In this document: in pieces, positions 1 through 8,339 of the stretch
Layout: every line of letters begins with the position of its first letter
Numbering within the stretch: position 1 is the first letter of the stretch
Origin: Rhodocyclaceae bacterium
GTDB lineage: Bacteria > Pseudomonadota > Gammaproteobacteria > Burkholderiales > Rhodocyclaceae
Direction: 5' to 3'
Length of the DNA stretch: 64,000 nucleotides
NCBI GenBank assembly: GCA_028869135.1
Contig: JAGWTC010000011.1
Span: 1-64,000 of the forward strand
Made by a program: the position numbers and the translations under genes
The notes under the pieces: model-generated
Database searches by the model: none
What the model was told of the DNA's origin: nothing
What the model saw: the letters and a program-made list of their open reading frames with translations, nothing else

Positions 1-154
1 TTTTGGCCGATGAACTGCAAGAACAATCACAGCTCCCAATTAACGGGAGCAGCCAAATCAAGAGAAGCTGAGCAACCTTTTGTGAGCGGTCGGAGAGTAC
101 GTCTCGCCTCACCGCCAGTGTTGCTCTGGCACTGAGCCATAGCGGAACAAGCAA

Positions 155-226
155 AGCTAGCGTCGGAGGTGAGGGGCGCGGAGCCGGCTTGCCGGCGGAG
201 CGTCCCTCTTGACCGAAAGGTTAGAC
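155..226 (-). repeat. attC-like integron recombination site (candidate)
   Basis: Read on the minus strand, this begins with GTCTAAC, which fits the attC R'' consensus RYYYAAC. It continues as an imperfect palindrome whose arms TCGG...GAGGGACGC and GCGCCCCTC...CCGA pair around an inner CCGGC-AA-GCCGG hairpin, with unpaired bases between the blocks as in attC sites. The far end, GCTAGCT, matches the R' consensus GTTRRRY poorly (two mismatches). It starts 44 bases after the stop of the upstream gene at 270-719, which is where a gene cassette carries its attC. No integron integrase is visible in the window, so this is an inference. Confidence 0.45.
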
Positions 227-269
227 ATAGTGCGATGAAGTAGCTTAGGGTTGATTTTGGCAGAACCAA

Positions 270-719
270 TCATTGCTTCGCCCTATTTTGGCTTGCCATC
301 ATAAGACCGTAAGCAGTAACAGTTAAGCAGACGATCTGTGAACCGTATGGACCCAGCAAAGTACGGGCCAAATCGAAAAGCCTATTGATAGTGCCGGGTC
401 CTGTGAAAGGGCTTCTGTAGTCTGCAAATGCCATAAGGGCAAATACCACGCTCGCACCAAAATACTGAGTGCCTAGAAGAGAAAGTCTGAATTTTTTTGG
501 TATCCAAGAAGTAGGCTGCAGTTTCTTCACTAACCTCTGCTTTGACTCTGCTGACGTTCTTTCGGCTGGCACGGTAAAAGTGCCCCCTTGTTTCCATGCT
601 GCCTGACGAGCAAACAAAGCAACGCCGTCTATTTGTTGAGGACACGAGCACTGTACACAGACCATATCGTTATTGCGATTTGGTAGTGAGCAAACTCGAC
701 AATTCCAGAGTGAGGTCAT
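270..719 (-). CDS. Small membrane protein with RanBP2-type zinc finger
   Basis: A 149-residue protein of unknown function. Residues 5-24 fit the RanBP2-type zinc finger exactly: W5, C7-x2-C10, x3 to N14, x6 to C21, x2 to C24. The finger is followed by a basic linker and two hydrophobic segments (about residues 82-100 and 122-143) that look like membrane spans, so the finger is probably cytoplasmic and membrane-tethered. RanBP2 fingers bind RNA or ubiquitin in eukaryotes; in bacteria their role is mostly unknown. On the minus strand, GTTAGGG (close to GTTRRRY) occurs just upstream of the ATG and an attC-like site follows the stop, so the gene may be an integron cassette. Base composition is lower in GC than in the following core genes. 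No function is assigned. Confidence 0.6.
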   Translation of the reverse strand: MTSLWNCRVCSLPNRNNDMVCVQCSCPQQIDGVALFARQAAWKQGGTFTVPAERTSAESKQRLVKKLQPTSWIPKKFRLSLLGTQYFGASVVFALMAFADYRSPFTGPGTINRLFDLARTLLGPYGSQIVCLTVTAYGLMMASQNRAKQ

Positions 720-957
720 TGGCAGACCCTAACGTGAAGTAGACGACAAATGGCGGAATAAACTGGATTCGTCTTCCAAGTCCATGAATTTAATAGAGTG
801 TTGTGCCCTATATATGGACCCGTGTCGAATAATATGGCTGGAGGATCTGCTTCAACTTGGCGCTTGACTGGGTTGTCGTGTTTGCCATCTTAGCGATATT
901 TGAAACCGGCATATCGTTTGTGCTTGAATTTTTTGTTTTTTGGGGACCCAATGTGGC

Positions 958-1719
958 TTAGAGGGGCGTCTGGCCGTAGAAATGGGCGAGCTCGGTGTAG
1001 ACCGCCGGGTATTCGTGCTGGAGCAGGGCGGGTTGTTCGAAGAAGACCTCGCTGAGCACGGCGAAGAATTCGGCCGGGGCGGTGGCGGCGTAGGGGTCGA
1101 TGGCGGTTGTTTCGCCGCGATCCACACGTCCGCAGAAGTCGAGGTAAGCGGGTTCGAAGGCGGCGATCCAGCGCCGTCTGGCGGCGGCGTCGGGCAGGCG
1201 CGGGAGGCCGTCGGCTTCGCCGGTGGCCATGTCCAGCTTGTGGGCGAATTCGTGGATGACGACGTTGATGCCGTCGTCATCGAAGGCGTCGCCGTATTCG
1301 ACCTGCTGCCACGACAGCAGCAGGGGGCCGCCGTCCCAGGCTTCGCCGAGCACGGTGTCGTCGTATTCGTGGACGATGCCGATTTCGTCCATTTCCTCGC
1401 GCGGAATGATGAAGTCGCCGGGATAGATGACGATCTCCACCCAGCCGTCGTATTCGCCGGGCGGGCGCTTTAGTATCAGCAGGCAGGCCTGGAGCGCGAT
1501 TTCGAGCTGCATTTCGAGGGTGATGACGAGACCCTGCACGCCCTGCCAGGACTTGCCGCGGATGAATTCGAGCGCAAGCCGGCGCAGACGTTGACGCTCG
1601 GCCGGTACGAGGTGGGAAAGAAAGGGCAGGCGCGTTTCGGCGGTCTGCCATTGGGCTTCCGACACCGGCGTCTCGGGCGCGGCGGTGCGGGAAAAAAGGC
1701 GTTTGAGCGTGGAGAGCAT
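958..1719 (-). CDS. mtfA: MtfA-like zinc-dependent peptidase
   Basis: Encodes about 253 residues of the MtfA (YeeI) family, cytosolic zinc metallopeptidases. In E. coli MtfA binds and titrates the glucose repressor Mlc (DgsA) and has aminopeptidase activity. The zincin motif HEFAH is present near residue 155 with a downstream acidic patch, and the length matches the family (about 250-270). The ATG at 1719 gives the usual short basic-hydrophobic N-terminus (MLSTLKRLFSR); an in-frame ATG at 1737 is the alternative. The open frame reaches much further upstream (to 2493), but that part is antisense to relA. The gene is transcribed divergently from relA across about 240 bases. Whether it acts on sugar transport here is unknown. 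Confidence 0.85.
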   Translation of the reverse strand: MLSTLKRLFSRTAAPETPVSEAQWQTAETRLPFLSHLVPAERQRLRRLALEFIRGKSWQGVQGLVITLEMQLEIALQACLLILKRPPGEYDGWVEIVIYPGDFIIPREEMDEIGIVHEYDDTVLGEAWDGGPLLLSWQQVEYGDAFDDDGINVVIHEFAHKLDMATGEADGLPRLPDAAARRRWIAAFEPAYLDFCGRVDRGETTAIDPYAATAPAEFFAVLSEVFFEQPALLQHEYPAVYTELAHFYGQTPL

Positions 1720-1805
1720 GGGTGGATTAGACCTCATTTCTCCAGTGCAGAAAACCGATTGATGCTTTGCCGGGAGGGCGGCTTCGATGATTCGAGAAGC
1801 TCGCC

Positions 1806-1830
1806 GCTCAGCCCGAACGGCGGGCTGAGC
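1806..1830. repeat. Inverted repeat of a dispersed intergenic family
   Basis: A perfect 10-bp inverted repeat (GCTCAGCCCG / CGGGCTGAGC) with loop AACGG lies in the mtfA-relA intergenic space. Related CCGTTCGGGCTGAGC or gctcagggcgaacg text recurs near 26350-26400 and 40060-40085. This resembles the short palindromic intergenic repeats scattered through many proteobacterial genomes. No T-run follows, so a terminator is not claimed. Confidence 0.5.
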
Positions 1831-1960
1831 ACAGGCCGTAAGGCTTCGTACCCCAGATGCCGTTCCGGCTGAAGCGGGATCAACGGATCTTCCGTGGAGT
1901 TCAGGTCGTGCCAAACGTGCCGTGCGTACCGTTGGTGCTGGGGAATGGGATAATTGCGCC

Positions 1961-4216
1961 ATGGTTGCCGTTACGCAAGATACTTCCGAAGACACGCTGG
2001 TCACGCTGAGCATGGGGCTGGAGCCGACCGGCTCGGCGGCGGTGATGAATGCGCTGGCGCTGGCGCGCGAGCTGTATGCCGGCCGCACGCTGCCGACCGG
2101 CGAGGACATGCTGTCGCATGCCATCGGCATGGCCGTGATCGTGGCCGGGCTGGAGGTCGATGCGGACACGCGCATTGCCGCGCTGCTGTTTGCCGCCGGC
2201 GACATTCTGGAGGCGCAGGAAAAGCCGTCGAGCGAGGCCCGGCCGGTGTCGGCACCGGGTGCGGATGCTGACGAAGGCGGCAAGCGGGGGCTGGCTTTTA
2301 TCGAGCATGAATTTGGCGATGCTGTCGTCAAACTCGTGCTCGGCCTGCAGCGCCTCAAGGGGCTGAAACTGGCGGCGCACCACGGCCAGGCTTCGCCGGC
2401 CGAGATCAAGGCGCAGACGGAGGTCTTGCGCAAGATGCTGCTGGCCATGGCGGACGATGTGCGCGTGGTGCTGTTGCGCCTGGCCAGCCGCACGCAATCG
2501 CTGCGCTACCTGACCGAAATCAGGGGCGCCGAGCTGTCCGAACGCGAAGCGCTGGCGCGCGAGGCGCTGGAGCTGTACGCGCCGCTCGCCAACCGTCTGG
2601 GTGTCTGGCAGTTGAAGTGGGAGCTGGAGGACCTGTCCTTCCGCTTCCTTGAACCGGCGACCTACAAGCGCATTGCCAAGATGCTGGACGAGCGCCGTCT
2701 GGAGCGCGCCAACTTCATCGACAACGTGGTGGCGCTGCTGAAGCGCAAGCTCGCCGAACAAGACATCAAGGCCGAGGTGTATGGCCGGCCCAAGCACATC
2801 TACAGCATCTGGAACAAGATGCGCGGCAAGGGCCTGGAGTTTTCCGAGGTGTACGACGTGCGTGCGGTGCGCATCATCGTCGACGAGATCAAGGACTGCT
2901 ACACGGCGCTCGGCCTGGTGCATCAGCTGTGGCAGCCGATTCCCCGCGAGTTCGACGACTACATCTCGCACCCCAAGGGCAATTTCTACCGTTCGCTGCA
3001 TACGGCGGTGCTGGCCGAGGACGGCCGCGCGCTGGAAGTGCAGATCCGCACCCATGAGATGCACGAACATGCCGAGCTTGGCGTGGCGGCGCACTGGCGC
3101 TACAAGGAGGCGGGCTCGTCGGCCAAGGCCGAGGGTGAGTACGAAGACAAGATTGCCTGGCTGCGCCAGTTGCTGTCGTGGCGCGACGAAATTACCGATA
3201 GCGCGGAGTGGGTGACGCAGTTCAAGCGCGCTTCGCTCGACGACACGATCTATGTGATGACGCCGCAGGGCCGGGTGATCGACCTCGCGCGCGGCGCCAC
3301 GCCGGTGGATTTTGCCTATCGTTTGCATACCGATCTCGGCCATCGCTGCCGCGGCGCGCGCGTGGACGGCCAGCTCGTGCCGCTCAATACGCCGCTCAAG
3401 AACGGCCAGACCGTCGAGATCGTTGCGGCCAAGAGCGGCGGCCCCTCGCGCGACTGGCTGGTGCCGTCGCAAGGCTATCTGGCGACATCGCGCGCCAAGC
3501 AGAAGGCGCGGCAATGGTTTATTGCGCTGGAAGAGGAAGAGCTGCTGGCGCAGGGGCGCGCCATCGTCGCCAGGGAACTGCAGCGCGAAGGACAGACGCA
3601 GACCAATCTCGAGGAGCTGGCGCAGCGGCTGGGCCTGAAGGGCAGCCACGAACTCTACCTCGGCGCCGCGCGCGGCGAGATCGGGCCGAATGCCTTGCGC
3701 CATGCGCTGCACGGCACCGAGCCGGAACCGGAGCTGCCGCCGGAGATTCAGACCAAGCGCAGCAAGGCCGGTGGCGGCGATGTGCTCATCGTCGGCGTGG
3801 ACAAGCTGCTCACGCAGCTGGGCCGCTGCTGCAAGCCGGTGCCGCCGGACTCCATCGCCGGTTTCGTCACGCGCGGTCGCGGCGTCTCCATCCATCGCAC
3901 CGATTGTCCTAACTTCCGCAACATGATTCTGCGCAATCCGGAACGCCATATCGAGGCGGCCTGGGGCGAAGGGCGCGGCGAGGGCATGTATGCCGTCGAC
4001 CTGCATGTCGAGGCCACCGATCGCCAGGGGCTGCTGCGCGATATCTCCGAAGTCCTGTCGCGCGAGAAGGTCAATGTGACGGCGGTGAAGACCCTGTCGA
4101 AGCAGGGCGGCGCCAATATGTCCTTCACCGTGGAGTTGCCGGGGCTGGACAAGCTGAAGCGCATTCAGACTTTGCTGGGTGAAGTGTCGGGCGTGATCTC
4201 GGTCAGGCGCGGCTGA
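1961..4216 (+). CDS. relA: (p)ppGpp synthetase RelA
   Basis: A long RelA/SpoT homologue (751 residues) that makes (p)ppGpp from ATP and GDP/GTP on stalled ribosomes during amino-acid starvation. Domains in order: a degenerate HD hydrolase region (about 25-180) in which the HD dyad is replaced by AALLFAAGDI, so hydrolysis is probably lost; the synthetase domain (about 250-380) with EFDDYI near residue 329, the acidic EXDD signature of RelA rather than the basic RXKD of SpoT; a TGS domain (about 425-485); and a C-terminal ACT domain. The start at 1961 (MVAVTQ) is preferred over a frame opening at 1922. It stands alone, divergent from mtfA. RelA rather than SpoT is well supported by both signatures. 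Confidence 0.95.
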   Translation: MVAVTQDTSEDTLVTLSMGLEPTGSAAVMNALALARELYAGRTLPTGEDMLSHAIGMAVIVAGLEVDADTRIAALLFAAGDILEAQEKPSSEARPVSAPGADADEGGKRGLAFIEHEFGDAVVKLVLGLQRLKGLKLAAHHGQASPAEIKAQTEVLRKMLLAMADDVRVVLLRLASRTQSLRYLTEIRGAELSEREALAREALELYAPLANRLGVWQLKWELEDLSFRFLEPATYKRIAKMLDERRLERANFIDNVVALLKRKLAEQDIKAEVYGRPKHIYSIWNKMRGKGLEFSEVYDVRAVRIIVDEIKDCYTALGLVHQLWQPIPREFDDYISHPKGNFYRSLHTAVLAEDGRALEVQIRTHEMHEHAELGVAAHWRYKEAGSSAKAEGEYEDKIAWLRQLLSWRDEITDSAEWVTQFKRASLDDTIYVMTPQGRVIDLARGATPVDFAYRLHTDLGHRCRGARVDGQLVPLNTPLKNGQTVEIVAAKSGGPSRDWLVPSQGYLATSRAKQKARQWFIALEEEELLAQGRAIVARELQREGQTQTNLEELAQRLGLKGSHELYLGAARGEIGPNALRHALHGTEPEPELPPEIQTKRSKAGGGDVLIVGVDKLLTQLGRCCKPVPPDSIAGFVTRGRGVSIHRTDCPNFRNMILRNPERHIEAAWGEGRGEGMYAVDLHVEATDRQGLLRDISEVLSREKVNVTAVKTLSKQGGANMSFTVELPGLDKLKRIQTLLGEVSGVISVRRG

Positions 4217-4405
4217 GCTGCGCTTGCGCGCGGTACACCTGGCCTTCCGTCGTCGCCTGTGCCTGGGCTCGCGTTGCGCTGCCGGTGGCGGCAGCGCTGG
4301 TGCAGGACAGTTCCTGCAAACGCGGCGCACTACAAGTCTGGCGGCCCGGTTAAGATAGCGGGGATCCTGGAACGGCGTTAACCCTGACTGCGGAGAAAGT
4401 CTTTT

Positions 4406-5971
4406 ATGCTCGCGTGGCTGCGGCATTGTTTTGGGCGCTATCTTGATTCCTCGCCTCTGGTGCTGGCCAGCGGTTTGACCCTGCTCTGTCTACCCGCTGT
4501 CCTGGCCCTGGCCTGGATGGAGACGGGGCACTGGCAGAAAGCTCGCGTCGAGGAGGCGGTGCAGCGCGAGATGCAGCAGACCGAGCGGCAGCTCACCGAT
4601 GCGGAAACGGATATCGAGAGCGCCTTCGAGCGGATCAGGAGCATTACCAACTGGGTTGCGGAAGAGGGGCATACGCTGCGCGCCATCCTCGATCCCAAGT
4701 CGATCGACGATGCGAACATGTTTCTGCAGGGCATCGCCTCCAGCTTCGGCCTCGATCTGATCTACGTCTTGAATACCCAGGGCATTTCGGTTGCCTCCAG
4801 CAACTGGGATACGCCGACCAGCACCATCGGCGCCGATTACAGCGACCGCGAGCATTTCAAGACCGCGATTGCCGGCATTCCCGGTTATCAGTTCGCGGTC
4901 GGACGCACCACGCTCGTGCCGGGCTTCTTCTTTTCCCTGCCGATACGCAAAGGCACGGAAATCGTGGGTACGGTCGGCATCAAGACGGATCAGCCCCGGC
5001 TCCAGTCTCTTGTGCGCATTGTCGGCGGCCTGGTCAGCGACCAGGACGGCATCGTCGTGCTGGCGGAAAATCCGAAATACATGTTTGCCGCCATGCCCGG
5101 CAACACGGCCGATCGCCTTTCGCCGGAGCTGCGCATGCGGCGCTATGCGCGCACGCAGTTCAAGGCCTTGCCGCTCAAGTCCGCCGGACTCGCACAGCAT
5201 CCGGAGATCATGTTGCTGGACGGCGTTCCGGTTGTGGTGGGTAAACGGACCCTGATCGATGCCGGCCTGACCATCAATGTCGTCTCCGAACTGGATGCAT
5301 TCCATGACATGCGGCGCTTGCGCTATGCCGTCTTCGGCATCGTCACTGCGGCCGCTGTATTCCTGCTGTGGGGGATATGGCTCGCCATCTTCTATGCCCT
5401 CCACGCGCGCGATTACCGCCGCCGGCTGGAACTCGCCAATCGCCAGTTGTCGCATCTCAATGCCGAACTGCACGAGCAGGCCACGCAGGACTTTCTGACC
5501 GGCACCCACAACCGGCGTGCCTTCAATACGCTGCTGAACAGCGAACTGGAGCGGGTCAAGCGCTACGGCGGCGATCTGAGCCTGGGCCTGATCGACATCG
5601 ACTATTTCAAGCGCATCAACGACAGCTACGGGCACGAGGTCGGCGATCAGGCGCTGAAATTTCTGGTGCAGAACATCGGCCAGCGCATGCGCCGCTCCGA
5701 CGTTCTGGCCCGTCTCGGCGGCGAGGAGTTTGTGCTGCTGATGCCGAACACGTCTGCGGTGGAGGCGGTGCGCGTCATTGATCGCATGCGCGAGGCCATT
5801 GCGGCGCTGCCGATGCCGGGGCTGACGCCCGAGCTGCGGCTGACTTTCAGCGCCGGGGTCACCGGCTGGCGCCCCGGGATCGACGATCATGCGTTGCTGA
5901 ATGCCGCCGACGCGGCCCTGTATGCGGCCAAGGGCAGCGGTCGCAACCGCGTGTTGTCGGGCGCGCCCTGA
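4406..5971 (+). CDS. Membrane diguanylate cyclase (Cache-GGDEF)
   Basis: A 521-residue signalling protein predicted to make cyclic-di-GMP. An N-terminal membrane segment (about 15-35) is followed by a periplasmic Cache-like sensor of about 280 residues, a second membrane span (about 310-335), and a cytoplasmic GGDEF domain. The active-site motif is GGEEF at residues 438-442, a functional variant, and RRSD sits five residues upstream, the spacing of the RxxD product-inhibition site. The ATG at 4406 has a GGAGAA ribosome site seven to nine bases upstream. It is followed convergently by ppk with only three bases between stops. The ligand of the sensor cannot be read from the sequence. Confidence 0.92.
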   Translation: MLAWLRHCFGRYLDSSPLVLASGLTLLCLPAVLALAWMETGHWQKARVEEAVQREMQQTERQLTDAETDIESAFERIRSITNWVAEEGHTLRAILDPKSIDDANMFLQGIASSFGLDLIYVLNTQGISVASSNWDTPTSTIGADYSDREHFKTAIAGIPGYQFAVGRTTLVPGFFFSLPIRKGTEIVGTVGIKTDQPRLQSLVRIVGGLVSDQDGIVVLAENPKYMFAAMPGNTADRLSPELRMRRYARTQFKALPLKSAGLAQHPEIMLLDGVPVVVGKRTLIDAGLTINVVSELDAFHDMRRLRYAVFGIVTAAAVFLLWGIWLAIFYALHARDYRRRLELANRQLSHLNAELHEQATQDFLTGTHNRRAFNTLLNSELERVKRYGGDLSLGLIDIDYFKRINDSYGHEVGDQALKFLVQNIGQRMRRSDVLARLGGEEFVLLMPNTSAVEAVRVIDRMREAIAALPMPGLTPELRLTFSAGVTGWRPGIDDHALLNAADAALYAAKGSGRNRVLSGAP

Positions 5972-5974
5972 GCC

Positions 5975-8101
5975 TTACTCCACGTCTTCGGCGGCGCTTG
6001 CGGCAAGCGCCGTCACGCCGCTGAGTTCGGCCAGCAGTGACTCCTGCGCGGCACTGCGGCTGCGGCGAGAGGGCTTGAGGCTGTACTCGCCTTCGCTGTC
6101 CATTTCCCAGGCTTGCACGTTATCGTTGAGGTAGACGCGCAGACCTTCCTTGATGACCCGCCGCTTGAGGCGAGCGTCAAGGATGGGGAAGCAGATTTCG
6201 ATGCGGCGGAAGAAGTTGCGCTCCATCCAGTCGGCGGAAGACAGGTAAACCTTTTCCTCGCCGTCGGCGAGGAAGTAGAAAATGCGATGGTGTTCGAGGA
6301 AGCGCCCGACCACCGAGCGCACCTTGATGTTCTCCGACATGTCCTTGACGCCGGGACGCAGCGCGCAGACGCCGCGCACGATGAGCTCGATCTCGACGCC
6401 GGCGTTGCTGGCTTCGTAGAGCTCCTCGATGATCTGGCGTTCGAGCAGGGAGTTCATCTTGGCGATGATCCTGGCCTTCTTGCCGCTGCGCGCCAGCGCC
6501 GCTTCGGCGCGAATGGCGGCGATCATGTTGGCGTGCAGCGTGAAGGGCGCCTGCCACAGGTGCTTCAGCTTGTGCGCCTTGCCAAGGCCGGTGAGCTGCT
6601 TGAACACTTCGTTGACGTCGTCGCCGATTTCCTCGTTGCAGGTCAAGAGGCCGAAATCGGTGTAGAAGCGCGTGGTGCGCGGATGGTAGTTGCCGCTGCT
6701 GAGATGAACATAGCGGCGGAACACGCCTTTTTTGTTTTCCTGTTCGCGCCGCAGCACCATCAGCATCTTGGCGTGGGTCTTGTAGCCGACCACGCCGTAC
6801 ACCACATGCGCGCCGACTTCCTCCAGACGGGAGGCAATGCTCAGATTGGCTTCCTCGTCGAAGCGCGCCATGAGCTCCACCACGACCGTGACTTCCTTGC
6901 CTTTCTGCGCGGCGCGCAGCAGGTGCTCCATGAGGATGGAGTCGGTGCCGGTACGGTAGACGGTCATCTTGATCGCCACGACCTGCGGATCGTCCGCCGC
7001 CTGCGCCAGCAGTTCCACCACCGGCGCGAAGGACTGGAAGGGATGGTGCAGCAGGATGTCCTGCTTCTTGACGCTCTCGAAAATGTCGAAGCGCTTGGTC
7101 AGCACCTTGGGCAGGGCCGGCTGGAAGGGGCGGTATTTGAGGTCGGGGCGGTCGATCAGATCGGGCACCGAGATCAGGCGCACGAGATTGACGATGCCCG
7201 GCGCGCGATAGAGGTCGTCGGGGCCGAGCCCGAACTGCATCAGCAGGAAGTTCGCCATGATGGTCGAGCAATTGTCGGCGACCTCTAGGCGTACCGCGTC
7301 GCCGAAGTGGCGCTGCGGCAGTTCGCCCTGCAGCGCGGTGCGCAGGTTCTTGATTTCCTCGTCGTCGACGAAAAGGTCGGAGTTGCGCGTGACGCGGAAC
7401 TGGTAGCAGCCGAGCACGTCCATGCCCGAAAACAGCTCGCCGACGTGCTGGTGCAGGACCGAGGACAGGAAGACGAAGCCGTAGTCCACGCCGGTCATCT
7501 CCTTCGGCAACTGGATCACGCGCGGCAATGCGCGCGGCGCCTGCACGATGGCGGCGCCGGAACTGCGGCCGAAGGCATCGGGTCCGTCGAGTTCGACGGC
7601 GAAGTTGAGGCTCTTGTTGAGCACGCGCGGGAAGGGGTGCGACGGGTCCAGTCCGATTGGCGTGAGCAGCGGCATCAGCTCGCTGACGAAGTAGGCGTGT
7701 ATCCATTCCTGCTGCTCCGGCGTCCACTGGGCGCGGCGCAGGAAGACGATGCCCTCTGCCGCCAGTGCCGGCAGGATCACGTCGTTGAGCAGCGCATATT
7801 GCTCACCGATGATGGCATGCGCATGCATGCCGAGGCGGCGGAAGGCGTCCAGCGGCAGGAGGCCGTCGTTGCCGGGCAGGGCACTGCCGAGCTTCAACTG
7901 TTCCTTGATGCCGGCGACGCGAATCTCGAAAAATTCGTCCATATTGGACGAAACGATGCAGATGAACTTGAGTCGCTCCAGCAGCGGCACGCTGGGGTCG
8001 GCCGCCTGCGCCAGCACACGCTTGTTGAAAGCGAGGAAGGACAGCTCCCGGTTGAGGAAGCGCTCGGGCGAGGTGTGGCGGGGCAGGACGGGCTGGTTCA
8101 T
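5975..8101 (-). CDS. ppk: Polyphosphate kinase PPK1
   Basis: A 708-residue PPK1, which reversibly polymerises the terminal phosphate of ATP into polyphosphate. The N-terminus carries the family hallmark LNRELSFLAFN, and the catalytic core includes the segment HLSSGNYHPRTTRFYTD, which holds the autophosphorylated histidine region of the phospholipase-D-like domain. The length matches the family (about 690-710). The start codon at 8101 gives the standard PPK1 N-terminus. It is divergent from ppx across about 240 bases, so synthesis and degradation genes share one regulatory region. The C-terminus ends convergently against the diguanylate cyclase. Confidence 0.97.
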   Translation of the reverse strand: MNQPVLPRHTSPERFLNRELSFLAFNKRVLAQAADPSVPLLERLKFICIVSSNMDEFFEIRVAGIKEQLKLGSALPGNDGLLPLDAFRRLGMHAHAIIGEQYALLNDVILPALAAEGIVFLRRAQWTPEQQEWIHAYFVSELMPLLTPIGLDPSHPFPRVLNKSLNFAVELDGPDAFGRSSGAAIVQAPRALPRVIQLPKEMTGVDYGFVFLSSVLHQHVGELFSGMDVLGCYQFRVTRNSDLFVDDEEIKNLRTALQGELPQRHFGDAVRLEVADNCSTIMANFLLMQFGLGPDDLYRAPGIVNLVRLISVPDLIDRPDLKYRPFQPALPKVLTKRFDIFESVKKQDILLHHPFQSFAPVVELLAQAADDPQVVAIKMTVYRTGTDSILMEHLLRAAQKGKEVTVVVELMARFDEEANLSIASRLEEVGAHVVYGVVGYKTHAKMLMVLRREQENKKGVFRRYVHLSSGNYHPRTTRFYTDFGLLTCNEEIGDDVNEVFKQLTGLGKAHKLKHLWQAPFTLHANMIAAIRAEAALARSGKKARIIAKMNSLLERQIIEELYEASNAGVEIELIVRGVCALRPGVKDMSENIKVRSVVGRFLEHHRIFYFLADGEEKVYLSSADWMERNFFRRIEICFPILDARLKRRVIKEGLRVYLNDNVQAWEMDSEGEYSLKPSRRSRSAAQESLLAELSGVTALAASAAEDVE

Positions 8102-8135
8102 GGCGGAATGCTGGAAACGCGGGTCCGATGATTAT

Positions 8136-8164
8136 GTGTCACTTTTGTTGCGTTGACATGACAC
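8136..8164. promoter_or_regulatory. Inverted repeat in the ppk-ppx divergent region
   Basis: GTGTCA (8136-8141) and TGACAC (8159-8164) form a perfect 6-bp inverted repeat with a 17-base spacer; TTGACA at 8153-8158 lies inside. The position between divergent ppk and ppx suggests an operator or overlapping promoter elements. It resembles, but does not fit, a PhoB box (tandem CTGTCAT direct repeats), so no regulator is assigned. Confidence 0.3.
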
Positions 8165-8339
8165 GGGCGTGTTATTTGCGCGAGGCTTTTTGCGCAGGCC
8201 GCAGGTCTGCCGCAAGGCCTGCTTGCCGCAGACCGGGCGACCGGGACGTGCATTGCTGCGCTGTCTGAAGATGTTGCAACGCAGCAGCCGGTGCCGGAAT
8301 GCTAAAATCGGCGCCACTTTTCGCGCGAGGTCTGGGATT

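Noticed and set aside
27-269. Minus-strand 80-codon frame at the left edge
   Set aside because: It translates the attC-like palindrome and has no motif or ribosome site.
1901-4426. An 841-codon minus-strand open frame
   Set aside because: It is antisense to relA, rich in arginine, histidine and leucine, and has no motif; its length is caused by GC bias.
8136-8164. PhoB box between ppk and ppx
   Set aside because: It is an inverted GTGTCA repeat, not the tandem CTGTCAT pattern with a 4-base spacer.
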